A stretch of 6,171 nt of DNA from Achromobacter sp. (lineage in GTDB: Bacteria; Pseudomonadota; Gammaproteobacteria; Burkholderiales; Burkholderiaceae_B). The notes beneath the pieces are model-generated. The model did no database searches. It was given only the letters and a program-made list of their open reading frames with translations, and was not told the DNA's origin. The position numbers and the translations under genes are program-made. Shown here piece by piece: positions 1 to 5,771 of the stretch. The stretch is from assembly GCA_003454835.1 (NCBI GenBank), contig DMTA01000268.1:1-6171 (forward strand), given 5' to 3'. Each line of letters begins with the position of its first letter. Position 1 is the stretch's first letter.

Positions 1-341
1 GCGACTTCAGCCAGCGCGGCGTCGATGGCGGCGGCCACTTCCTCGGGGGTGGCGGCCTGCGGCAGGAATTCCTGCAGCACGGCCAATTCGCCCTTTTCCT
101 GCTCGGCGGTTTCCGTGCGGCCGGCCTGCTCGAACGCGGCGATCGACTCGCGGCGCTGCTTGACCTGCTTTTCGATGATGGCGGTGATTTCGGCGTCGGA
201 CAGGTCGCGGCGTTCGTCAACTTCCTTCTGCTTGACGGCAGCCAGCAGGAAACGCAGCGTGGTCAGGCGTTCGCTGGCCTTGGCGCGCATCGCGTCCTTG
301 ACGGCGTCGGACAGGCGGGTCTTGAGCGTAGCAGTGCTCAT
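1..341 (-). CDS. GatB/YqeY domain-containing protein (partial, C-terminus beyond window)
   Basis: The minus strand reads from an ATG at 341-339 and stays open to the window edge, giving 113 residues starting MSTATLKTRLSDAV. The pattern is that of the YqeY family: a basic helical start (LKTRLSDAVKDAMRAKASER), then LTTLRFLLAAVKQKEVDERR (residues 27-46), then LSDAEITAIIEKQVKQRRES and a glutamate-rich stretch leading to LQEFLPQ (89-95). Family members are about 150 residues, so roughly 35 C-terminal residues lie outside the window. The family resembles the tail domain of the GatB subunit of the tRNA-dependent amidotransferase; the role of the free-standing protein is not well established, and it is usually a soluble cytoplasmic protein. 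An AAAGG Shine-Dalgarno lies about 7 nt before the ATG, which supports this start. It is divergent from hmp across a 148-bp gap. The plus-strand reading frame over the same bases is a shadow. Confidence 0.9.
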   Translation of the reverse strand, partial: MSTATLKTRLSDAVKDAMRAKASERLTTLRFLLAAVKQKEVDERRDLSDAEITAIIEKQVKQRRESIAAFEQAGRTETAEQEKGELAVLQEFLPQAATPEEVAAAIDAALAEV

Positions 342-413
342 GGGTAAACCTTTGTGGTGTTGCGGTAATCGGGAAGTGTAAACCGGGCCGGGATGCGGCG
401 TCGCCAAGCCGAT

Positions 414-442
414 TTCGCCGTTCGCATTTAAAGATGTATTAT
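414..442 (+). promoter_or_regulatory. Probable sigma-70 promoter of hmp
   Basis: The best core promoter ahead of hmp is a -10 element TATTAT at 437-442 (5 of 6 matches to TATAAT) with a weak -35 TTCGCC at 414-419 (3 of 6) and a 17-nt spacer. It lies in a short A+T island (about 427-457) that contrasts sharply with its GC-rich surroundings. The -10 falls inside the proposed NsrR operator, so repressor binding would exclude RNA polymerase. An overlapping alternative -10, TATAAA at 440-445, is possible. The exact start of transcription cannot be read from the sequence. Confidence 0.5.
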
Positions 443-453
443 AAATATATGTT
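431..453 (+). promoter_or_regulatory. NsrR operator (NO-responsive repressor site) upstream of hmp
   Basis: The site begins AAGATGTATT (431-440) and ends AAATATATGTT (443-453) around a central T at 442. Against the known beta/gammaproteobacterial NsrR consensus, which reads AAGATGYATTT, N, AAATRCATCTT, I count 20 of 23 positions matching; the mismatches are at 441, 448 and 451. The two 11-bp arms agree at 8 of 11 positions as an inverted repeat. It lies 37 bp before the hmp start codon, overlaps the likely -10, and the NsrR gene itself is found two features downstream. Sequence, position and context all agree, so this is a strong call, though binding is inferred. Confidence 0.85.
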
Positions 454-477
454 TAAAGGCGAGCCTGTTCGCCATTC

Positions 478-483
478 AAGGAG
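478..483 (+). promoter_or_regulatory. Ribosome binding site of hmp, deciding the ATG start
   Basis: AAGGAG lies 6 nt before the ATG at 490-492. A TTG at 487-489 is also in frame, but it would leave only 3 nt of spacing and would add one residue before the normal N-terminus of flavohemoglobins. The ATG at 490 is therefore chosen. Confidence 0.8.
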
Positions 484-489
484 CAGTTG

Positions 490-1707
490 ATGTTGAGCCC
501 CCAAATCCGCGAGCTGGTCAAGGCCACGGCCCCTGTCCTGAAGGTCCATGGCGTCGCCCTGACCAAGCATTTCTACGCGCGCATGTTCCAGCACAATCCG
601 GAACTCAAGCACGTGTTCAACCAGGCCCATCAGGCCGGCGGCGCGCAGCAGCATGCGCTGGCCGGCGCCGTGACGGCGTATGCCGAGCACATCGACGATC
701 CCTCGGTGCTGGCACCGGTGGTGACGCGCATCGTGCACAAGCACGTCAGCCTGGGCATCCGGCCCGAACACTACGCCATCGTGGGCAAGCATCTGCTGGC
801 TTCCATCCGTGAAGTGCTGGGCGACGCCGCCACCGACGAACTGGTCGATGCCTGGGGCGCGGCCTACGGCCAACTGGCAGATCTGCTGATTGCCGAAGAG
901 GCGCGCCTGTATGCGGAATCGGCCAACAAGCCGGGCGGATGGACGGGCTGGCGCGCTTTCCGCGTGGTGGGCAAGCAGCCCGAAAGCGCCGAAATCACTT
1001 CTTTCTACCTGGCCCCGGCGGACGGCGGCACGGTGCCGGCATACAAGCCGGGCCAGTACGTGTCCGTGCGCGTGTTCGTGCCGGAACTGGGCCTGATGCA
1101 ACCGCGCCAGTACAGCCTGTCGGACGCGCCGGGGCAGGATCGCCTTCGCATTTCGGTCAAGCGTGAACCGGCCGGCGACCAGACGCCGATGGGCCGCGTG
1201 TCCAACGCGCTGCACGACCGCCTGGAAGAGGGCGGCGTGCTGGACGTGGCGCCGCCGCAGGGTGACTTCCACCTGCGTGAAGACGGCGATGCTCCCGTTG
1301 TGCTGTTGAGCGGCGGCGTGGGCCTGACGCCCATGGTGTCGATCCTGAACCACCTGGTGCGCGCCAACGACGAGCGCCAGATCCGGTTCGTGCACGGCTG
1401 CCGCAACCGCTCGGTGCACGCCATGCGCGAGCACGTGAACGACATTACGGCGTCGCGCGCCAATGTGCGCAAAGCGGTGTTCTACGAAAAGGTAGGCCAC
1501 GGCGATCAGTCCGGCCGCGACTACGACCACACGGGGCGCGTCGATCTGCACGCCATTCGCGATGAAGCCATCGTGCCCGGCGCCGATTACTACCTGTGTG
1601 GACCGGCGGCGTTCATGCGCGCCCAGCGTGAAGCGTTGCTGGGACTGGGCGTGGCCGAAGACCGCATCCATGCCGAGGCGTTCGGCACGGGCGGCCCCGC
1701 CGCCTGA
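490..1707 (+). CDS. hmp: Flavohemoglobin / nitric oxide dioxygenase Hmp
   Basis: This 405-residue protein has the full flavohemoglobin plan and is cytoplasmic; it oxidises NO to nitrate using O2 and NAD(P)H through FAD and heme. The globin domain (about 1-140) carries Tyr29, Gln53, the proximal His85 in HKHVSLGI and Tyr95 at the E. coli Hmp positions, with a conserved Glu at 137 (EARLY). The FAD-binding barrel (about 152-260) has RQYSLS at 206-211. The NAD-binding domain has GGVGLTPM at 275-282 and CGPAAFM at 370-376, and ends with the HAEAFG motif (394-399). Length matches the family (about 396-405) and no key residue is missing. The start is set by AAGGAG 6 nt upstream. An NsrR operator covers the promoter, and nsrR follows 59 bp downstream on the same strand, so NO-induced expression with relief of NsrR repression is very likely. 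A long open frame on the opposite strand (439-1752) is a GC-rich shadow. Confidence 0.97.
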   Translation: MLSPQIRELVKATAPVLKVHGVALTKHFYARMFQHNPELKHVFNQAHQAGGAQQHALAGAVTAYAEHIDDPSVLAPVVTRIVHKHVSLGIRPEHYAIVGKHLLASIREVLGDAATDELVDAWGAAYGQLADLLIAEEARLYAESANKPGGWTGWRAFRVVGKQPESAEITSFYLAPADGGTVPAYKPGQYVSVRVFVPELGLMQPRQYSLSDAPGQDRLRISVKREPAGDQTPMGRVSNALHDRLEEGGVLDVAPPQGDFHLREDGDAPVVLLSGGVGLTPMVSILNHLVRANDERQIRFVHGCRNRSVHAMREHVNDITASRANVRKAVFYEKVGHGDQSGRDYDHTGRVDLHAIRDEAIVPGADYYLCGPAAFMRAQREALLGLGVAEDRIHAEAFGTGGPAA

Positions 1708-1716
1708 GCGGTGTAT

Positions 1717-1747
1717 CCTGGCGGCCTGTTGTTTCCGGGCCGCCAGG
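1717..1747 (+). terminator. Intercistronic hairpin between hmp and nsrR (possible attenuator or weak terminator)
   Basis: CCTGGCGGCC at 1717-1726 is exactly complementary to GGCCGCCAGG at 1738-1747: a perfect 10-bp, GC-rich stem with an 11-nt loop (1727-1737). It starts 9 nt after the hmp stop and ends 19 nt before the nsrR ATG. No T-run follows (TCCACGCTCC), so it is not a textbook intrinsic terminator. It might cause partial termination, protect the 3' end of hmp mRNA, or do nothing. The hairpin itself is seen directly; its role is inference. Confidence 0.4.
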
Positions 1748-1766
1748 TCCACGCTCCGTCCCCACC

Positions 1767-2204
1767 ATGCAACTGAACCGATTCACCGACTTCGGCCTGC
1801 GCGTCCTGATGTACCTGACGCAATGCCGCGACCGGCCCGTCGCCGTCACGATCCCCGAGATCGCAGACCGCTTCGGCCTGTCCCGCAATCATCTGGTCAA
1901 GGTGGTGCACTTCATGTCGCAGCGCGGCTGGGTCAGCACCACGCGCGGCAAGGGCGGCGGGCTCAGCCTCGCCCGTCCCGCCACGGAGTACCGGGTTGGC
2001 GACCTGGTGCGGGAACTCGAACAGCAGGGTCCGCTCATCGATTGCCGCGAACCGCCCTGTGCGCTGGACGGCGTGTGCCGGCTGTCGGGCGTGCTGGCGC
2101 AGACGCTGCAGGCGTTCTACGACACGCTCAATGGCTACACGCTGGCCGATCTGGTCCGCGAACCGACCGCCGCCGCCATCATCAAGCTGCATCGGGTCGC
2201 CTGA
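1767..2204 (+). CDS. nsrR: NO-sensing Rrf2-family repressor NsrR
   Basis: This 145-residue protein aligns along its length with E. coli NsrR as I recall it, starting MQLNRFTDFGLR and including LSRNHLVKVV, TTRGKGGGLSLA and NGYTLADLV. The winged helix-turn-helix occupies about 26-70, with the recognition helix near SRNHLVKV (39-46) and the wing at RGKGGG (60-65). Three cysteines at 93, 98 and 104 (spacing C-X4-C-X5-C) match the Fe-S cluster ligands, and Asp8 matches the fourth ligand reported for the Streptomyces homologue. The cluster reacts with NO, which releases the repressor from DNA. The start is fixed by the conserved MQL; no clear Shine-Dalgarno precedes it, suggesting low translation or coupling to hmp. 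Its probable target operator is at 431-453. With a 59-bp gap and no evident promoter of its own, nsrR may be co-transcribed with hmp and thus feedback-controlled. Other Rrf2 members (IscR, RsrR) fit less well. Confidence 0.95.
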   Translation: MQLNRFTDFGLRVLMYLTQCRDRPVAVTIPEIADRFGLSRNHLVKVVHFMSQRGWVSTTRGKGGGLSLARPATEYRVGDLVRELEQQGPLIDCREPPCALDGVCRLSGVLAQTLQAFYDTLNGYTLADLVREPTAAAIIKLHRVA

Positions 2205-2212
2205 AGCGCGGA

Positions 2213-2242
2213 CAGGGGCATGAAGTTTGGTTATGGCCCCTG
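2213..2242 (+). terminator. Hairpin after nsrR, candidate terminator of the hmp-nsrR unit
   Basis: CAGGGGCAT (2213-2221) pairs with ATGGCCCCTG (2233-2242): 9 base pairs with one bulged G at 2236 and an 11-nt loop. It begins 8 nt after the nsrR stop, which is where a terminator would sit. Only a short T-stretch (GTTTGG, 2247-2252) follows a few bases later, so efficient Rho-independent termination is uncertain. Confidence 0.4.
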
Positions 2243-2316
2243 CGGCGTTTGGCATTTGCCGGTGCGGGGGCGGCCGTTACAGAATGGGCCCGTTCGCGGT
2301 CTTCTTGGATAACGGT

Positions 2317-3564
2317 ATGCGCGTTTGTGTGATCGGCGCCGGCGTCGTCGGTGTGACGTCGGCCTATTTCCTGGCGCGCCAGGGCCATGAGGTGGTGCTG
2401 GTCGACAGCCAGCCCCGCCCGGCGGAAGTCTCCAGCTATGCCAACGGCGGCCAGCTCAGCTACAGCTATGTGGCCCCCCTTGCCGGACCCGGCGTGCTGC
2501 CCAGCGTGCCGGGATGGCTGCTGCGCCACGACTCGCCGCTGCGTTTCCGGCCCCGGCTGGACCCGCATCAATGGCGCTGGTGCCTGCAGTTTGCGCTGGC
2601 CTGCCGCGCATCGGTCGCCAAGGCATCCACCGCGCAGATGCTGACGCTGTCCTACCTCAGCCGCGACGTCATGCACTCGCTGCTGGAGCAGGAAGACCTG
2701 GCGTTCGGGCATTTGAAGAACGGCAAGCTCATTGCGTATCGCAGCCCCGATCTGCTGGAAAAGGCGCGCGCGCTGGTGGCCTACCAGGCCGCGCACGGCG
2801 CGGACCAGCAGGTGCTGGACGCCGCGCAGGCCGTGGCGCGCGAGCCCGCTCTGGCCGCCATGGGCACAAGCCTGGCGGGCGCCATCTACACCCCCAGCGA
2901 AGAAGCCGGCGACTGCCGCCAGTTCACCGAAGCGCTGTTCGACCGCCTGCAAACGATGGGCAACGTGCAGTGCGCCATGTCCAACCCGGTTTCCGGATTG
3001 CAGCGCGAAGGCCGCCGCATCGTCGCGGTCAACACGCGCGACGGCGACATCGGCGCGGATGCCGTGGTGCTGGCCACCGGCATCGGCACGCGGGCCTTGC
3101 TCGGTCCGCTGGGTCACGACGTGCCGCTATATCCCTTGAAGGGCTACAGCCTGACCGTGCCACTGGCGCCGGACGACACCGTGGCGCCGCGCATCAGCGT
3201 GACCGACTACGAACGGCGCATCGTCTACGCCCGCGTGGGCGGCGTGCTGCGGATCGCGGCCATGGTGGACATCGGCAGCAACAACGCCGATATCGACCCC
3301 GCGCGCATCAGTCTGCTCAAACAGCAGGTGCTCGAAGCCTTTCCGCAGCTTGACCTGCGGCAGGCGATTCCGTGGGCGGGTCTGCGCCCGGCCACGCCCA
3401 CCGGCAAGCCGCTGATCGGCCGCAGCCCCGCGGCCGACAATCTTTGGTTGAACGTGGGGCAGGGGGCGCTGGGCTTCACCTTGTCGTGCGGCAGCGCGGC
3501 GTTGCTGACGGCGCAGATGGGGGGGATGGAATTGCCGCTGGATCCGGCGCCGTTCAAACCCTGA
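2317..3564 (+). CDS. dadA: D-amino-acid dehydrogenase, DadA type (FAD-dependent)
   Basis: This 415-residue FAD-dependent oxidoreductase should oxidise D-amino acids to 2-oxo acids, passing electrons to the respiratory chain at the inner membrane. The Rossmann motif GAGVVG is at 7-12, and an Asp at 30 ends the second strand. Stretches shared with E. coli DadA are YANGGQLS (41-48), GDCRQFT (198-204), LYPLKGYSLTVP (271-282), WAGLRPATPTGKPLIGR (353-369) and NLWLNVGQGALGFTLSCGS (375-393). The ATG at 2317 is chosen because MRVCVIGAG is the normal N-terminus; the frame is open to 2227 but that would add 30 unrelated residues. The Shine-Dalgarno is weak. It is slightly shorter than E. coli DadA (432), lacking the C-terminal tail. 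No alanine racemase gene adjoins it, unlike the classical dadAX operon, so the natural substrate may not be D-alanine. A weak TTTGCC / TACAGA pair (2255-2260, 2278-2283) is the only promoter candidate seen. Confidence 0.87.
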   Translation: MRVCVIGAGVVGVTSAYFLARQGHEVVLVDSQPRPAEVSSYANGGQLSYSYVAPLAGPGVLPSVPGWLLRHDSPLRFRPRLDPHQWRWCLQFALACRASVAKASTAQMLTLSYLSRDVMHSLLEQEDLAFGHLKNGKLIAYRSPDLLEKARALVAYQAAHGADQQVLDAAQAVAREPALAAMGTSLAGAIYTPSEEAGDCRQFTEALFDRLQTMGNVQCAMSNPVSGLQREGRRIVAVNTRDGDIGADAVVLATGIGTRALLGPLGHDVPLYPLKGYSLTVPLAPDDTVAPRISVTDYERRIVYARVGGVLRIAAMVDIGSNNADIDPARISLLKQQVLEAFPQLDLRQAIPWAGLRPATPTGKPLIGRSPAADNLWLNVGQGALGFTLSCGSAALLTAQMGGMELPLDPAPFKP

Positions 3565-3571
3565 TCGCTGA

Positions 3572-3591
3572 GCCCGGATTTGGAGCCGGGC
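3572..3591 (+). terminator. Short hairpin after dadA, weak terminator candidate
   Basis: GCCCGG at 3572-3577 and CCGGGC at 3586-3591 form a 6-bp all-GC stem with an 8-nt loop, 7 nt after the dadA stop codon. CGCTTGAGCT follows, so there is no real T-run. Position favours a terminator or mRNA-end structure, but a 6-bp stem of this composition can also arise by chance in GC-rich DNA. Confidence 0.3.
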
Positions 3592-3676
3592 GCTTGAGCT
3601 CTGCCTCGGTCGCCTCGTGCGCCCCGACGGGCAATGTCCATTTCGCGATAGCCGGTGCCATTCCATCGGCAGACGG

Positions 3677-3688
3677 GCTGGCGCCAGC
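3677..3688. repeat. Perfect 12-bp palindrome in the dadA-eamA gap
   Basis: GCTGGCGCCAGC reads the same on both strands. It lies about 83 bp before the eamA start and could be part of an operator for a dimeric regulator. With no spacer and in GC-rich DNA, chance is a real alternative, and no regulator family can be named from it. Confidence 0.25.
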
Positions 3689-3694
3689 TCAATA

Positions 3695-3759
3695 GGATGG
3701 GGATCACCCTTCGCACGCCACTGCACTCGGCGGTTGCGAAGGATCCGATCCATCCTTCG
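3695..3759 (+). promoter_or_regulatory. Structured leader of eamA with two mutually exclusive hairpins
   Basis: Two strong hairpins overlap here. Hairpin A pairs CCTTCGCACGCC (3708-3719) with GGCG and TGCGAAGG (3729-3732 and 3735-3742): 12 bp with a 2-nt bulge and a 9-nt loop. Hairpin B pairs CGAAGGAT (3737-3744) with ATCCTTCG (3752-3759): 8 bp with a 7-nt loop. Both need bases 3737-3742, so only one can form. GGATGG at 3695-3700 can also pair with CCATCC at 3750-3755, which would clasp around A and exclude B. B ends 11 nt before the eamA ATG and touches the only Shine-Dalgarno-like bases (GAG, 3759-3761). This is the geometry of an RNA switch or attenuator, but it matches no riboswitch class I recognise; whether it is transcribed or acts is inference. 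Confidence 0.35.
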
Positions 3760-3770
3760 AGTCCATCTCC

Positions 3771-4679
3771 ATGTCTTTTCTCTTTCCGTTGTTCGCCATC
3801 CTCTTCTGGGCGGGCAACGTCGTCGTCTCCAAGATGGCCGCCAGCGCCATCTCGCCCACCGCCATCACCTTCTACCGCCTGCTGCTGGCGCTGTTCCTGA
3901 TGGGGCTGTTCACGGCCCGTCCAGCGTGGCGCAACCGCCGGGTCATCCTGCGGCACTGGCCGAAGCTGGCGCTGTACGGCGCGCTGTCGGCTGCCGTGTT
4001 CCAGGCGCTGTCCTACCGGGCGGCGGAAACCACCACGGCCACCAACATGGCCATCCTGACGGCGCTGATTCCGCTGCTCAGCATGCTGCTCAGCGTGGTG
4101 ATCCTGCGCGATCCGCTGACGCTCGGCATGGCCGCGGGCGGCGCGCTGTCGTTTCTGGGGCTCTTGTATCTGGTGGGACAGGGCGACATGCTCAGCGTGT
4201 TCCAGCATGGTGTGCATGTGGGCGACGGCCTGATGCTGCTGGCCGCCTTGTCGTACGCGGTGTACGGCGTGCTGCTGCGCCACTGGAAGGTGCCGGTGCC
4301 CGCCTGGCAGTCCACCTTCGTGCAGTCCATCTTCGCGCTGATCTACATGTTCCCGCTGTACCTGCGGGTGCCGGCGGCGCAGGCCGCGCTGGATGCCAAC
4401 ACGGTGCCGCTCATCCTCTACGCCGGCATTTTCTCGTCGGTGCTGCTGTCGTACCTGTGGATTGAAGGCGTGCAGCGCCTGGGGCCCAACCGCTGCAGCA
4501 TCTTCATCAACCTGCTGCCGCTCTTCACAGCGGTGGCCGCTTTCGTGCTGCTGCGCGAACGCCTGCACAGCTACCACCTGCTGGGTGGCGCGGTAACCCT
4601 GACGGGCGTGCTGCTGGCGCAGACGGTGCAGCGGCCGCTTTTCGGCGCCGGGCGCGCGCTGGCGGCGGGCAAGGTCTAG
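3771..4679 (+). CDS. EamA-family (DMT superfamily) transporter
   Basis: This 302-residue integral inner-membrane protein shows ten hydrophobic segments, near residues 3-20, 31-48, 65-82, 93-111, 118-136, 151-169, 181-199, 212-230, 245-262 and 268-286. They fall into two homologous EamA halves of five, the usual plan of the drug/metabolite transporter superfamily. Typical features are FWAGNVVVSK (12-21) in the first segment, FYRLLLA (34-40), an Ala/Thr-rich AETTTATNMA (85-94), and the C-terminal repeat ending NLLPLFTAVAAFVLLRERL (247-265). Family members export amino acids or other small metabolites, or move nucleotide sugars; the substrate cannot be told here. The ATG at 3771 fits family N-termini, although its Shine-Dalgarno is poor. 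The 206-bp leader upstream has unusual inverted repeats, and the neighbouring dadA and proline dehydrogenase genes hint weakly at an amino-acid-related solute. Confidence 0.92.
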   Translation: MSFLFPLFAILFWAGNVVVSKMAASAISPTAITFYRLLLALFLMGLFTARPAWRNRRVILRHWPKLALYGALSAAVFQALSYRAAETTTATNMAILTALIPLLSMLLSVVILRDPLTLGMAAGGALSFLGLLYLVGQGDMLSVFQHGVHVGDGLMLLAALSYAVYGVLLRHWKVPVPAWQSTFVQSIFALIYMFPLYLRVPAAQAALDANTVPLILYAGIFSSVLLSYLWIEGVQRLGPNRCSIFINLLPLFTAVAAFVLLRERLHSYHLLGGAVTLTGVLLAQTVQRPLFGAGRALAAGKV

Positions 4680-4684
4680 CCGGA

Positions 4685-4771
4685 CATTCACGGGCGTTGA
4701 AGTCCGGCGCGCGCTCCGCGCCGGCGCTGGCAATGCCTGGGCGCGCATTCACGGGCGTTCAAGACAGGCGC
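4685..4771 (+). repeat. Pair of 26-bp imperfect direct repeats downstream of eamA
   Basis: CATTCACGGGCGTT occurs at 4685-4698 and again at 4746-4759, exactly 61 bp apart. Similarity continues past it as GAAGTCCGGCGC and CAAGACAGGCGC, so 23 of 26 bases agree (4685-4710 and 4746-4771). The GC-rich hairpin at 4704-4724 overlaps the end of the first copy. The repeats could be tandem regulator sites before the proline dehydrogenase gene, the trace of a small duplication, or one family of a dispersed intergenic repeat. No transposase or known element ends are nearby. Confidence 0.5.
4704..4724 (+). terminator. GC-rich hairpin after eamA, candidate terminator
   Basis: CCGGCGCG at 4704-4711 is exactly complementary to CGCGCCGG at 4717-4724, giving an 8-bp all-GC stem and a 5-nt loop (CGCTC), 24 nt after the eamA stop. 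No T-run follows. It is a plausible stop for eamA transcripts, perhaps Rho-assisted. Confidence 0.4.
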
Positions 4772-4811
4772 CGGCGGCCGCCGCATAGTGGCCGCTTTGC
4801 GCGGTGAGGCG

Positions 4812-5771
4812 ATGAGCATTTTCCAGAAAACCACGATTGCGCTGGCCCGTAGTCCCGCGGTCGGCCAGATGATGCGGGCGATGGCCGCCCGGACGTCGCT
4901 GGCGCGGCGGTTCGTCGGCGGCGCCGATGTGGACGAGGCCGTGCGGACCGCCGTGAGGTTGCGCGAGGCGCACGGCATCCGCGCCTCGCTCTTCTATCTG
5001 GGCGAATACGTGGCGGACCGCGCCGCGATTGACCACAACGTCGATCAGGCCATCGACGCATGCCGGGCGCTGGCCGGCGCCGGCCTGGACGTGCACGTCT
5101 CCGTCGATCCCACAGCCATTGGATACATGCGGGACGATGCGCTGGGCGAGGAAAACGCCCGGCGCATTGGCACGGCGGTGCAGCGCTTTGGCGGCCAAGG
5201 CTGCGATTGGCTGGTGCTGGACATGGAAGATTCGGGCATCCGCGACCGCACCTGCGCGCTGCATCGCACGCTGCTGGAAGCCGGCATTCCGGCCGGCCTC
5301 ACGTTGCAGGCGAGGCGGCGCCGCACGCCGGAGGACCTGGCCTGGGCGATCCGGCAGTGCACCTCGCTGCGGCTGGTGAAGGGTGCGTTTCCCGAGCGCG
5401 CGCTGGATCACGCGGGGCGCGCCCGCATCGACCAGGCCTATCTGGACGCGGCGTCCATCATGCTGTCGCGCGAGGCCCGTGAATCGGGCTTCTATCCGGT
5501 CTTCGGCACGCATGACGACCGGCTGGCCGGCGCCATCATCGACCTGGCGCGCGAGCGCGGCTGGCCCGCCGGCAGCTTCGAATTTGAAATGCTGTACGGC
5601 GTGCGTCCGGACTGGCAGATTGCGCTGCGCCGATTGGGCTATAACGTCAGGGTCTATCTCCCGTTTGGGGCGGACTGGTGGCCATACGCCATCCGCCGCG
5701 TGGGGGAGAATCCTCGCAACGCGTGGCTCCTGGCCCGTTCGCTCAAATCGGACGGGCATTACTTTGAATAG
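4812..5771 (+). CDS. Proline dehydrogenase (monofunctional PRODH family)
   Basis: This 319-residue protein is a stand-alone FAD-dependent proline dehydrogenase, which oxidises L-proline to pyrroline-5-carboxylate and feeds electrons to the quinone pool. Family landmarks in order are VLDMEDS (135-141), LRLVKGAF (186-193), FGTHDDRLA (231-239), FEFEMLYGVR (256-265) and VYLPFGADWWPYAIRRVGENP (split here as 281-291 and 292-301). The last holds the Tyr/Arg-Arg/Glu substrate-binding set at Tyr292, Arg295, Arg296 and Glu299. The barrel motif usually read as QAY appears as QAR (166-168), a possible substrate-site change. Length agrees with bacterial monofunctional enzymes (about 300), and there is no PutA-type aldehyde dehydrogenase domain. 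The ATG at 4812 is chosen on the family-like start MSIFQKTTIALARSP, with GGTGAGG just before it; a GTG at 4788 is in frame but less likely. An AraC-type gene starts 21 nt downstream. Confidence 0.9.
   Translation: MSIFQKTTIALARSPAVGQMMRAMAARTSLARRFVGGADVDEAVRTAVRLREAHGIRASLFYLGEYVADRAAIDHNVDQAIDACRALAGAGLDVHVSVDPTAIGYMRDDALGEENARRIGTAVQRFGGQGCDWLVLDMEDSGIRDRTCALHRTLLEAGIPAGLTLQARRRRTPEDLAWAIRQCTSLRLVKGAFPERALDHAGRARIDQAYLDAASIMLSREARESGFYPVFGTHDDRLAGAIIDLARERGWPAGSFEFEMLYGVRPDWQIALRRLGYNVRVYLPFGADWWPYAIRRVGENPRNAWLLARSLKSDGHYFE

Noticed and set aside
342..430. Minus-strand promoter for the YqeY-type gene
   Set aside because: TTGGCG and TTTACA-like boxes exist but with unsuitable spacing; no pair was convincing enough to annotate.
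439..1752. 437-codon open frame on the minus strand opposite hmp
   Set aside because: It mirrors a certain hmp gene in GC-rich DNA; the protein is rich in His, Arg, Ala and Gln, resembles no family and has no suitable start signal.
2227..2316. N-terminal extension of dadA from a TTG start
   Set aside because: The 30 extra residues precede the conserved MRVCVIGAG start, overlap the post-nsrR hairpin and do not look like a signal peptide.
3634..3651. Five-codon leader ORF (MSISR) in the eamA leader
   Set aside because: No Shine-Dalgarno and no run of regulatory codons; too short to support an attenuation model.
3625..3674. ACGG-containing loops suggesting a guanidine-II (mini-ykkC) riboswitch before a transporter gene
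   Set aside because: The two ACGG sites are not enclosed by proper matching stems; one stem has a mismatch and the other puts CGAC in the loop.
3697..3786. Small open frame starting MGITLRTP in the eamA leader
   Set aside because: It runs out of frame into eamA, lacks a good ribosome site and is explained by the inverted repeats and GC bias.
3225..4748. 507-codon open frame on the minus strand spanning the dadA end, the gap and eamA
   Set aside because: Composition is low-complexity (Gln/Arg/His-rich), typical of the antisense shadow of GC-rich genes, and it crosses two well-supported genes.
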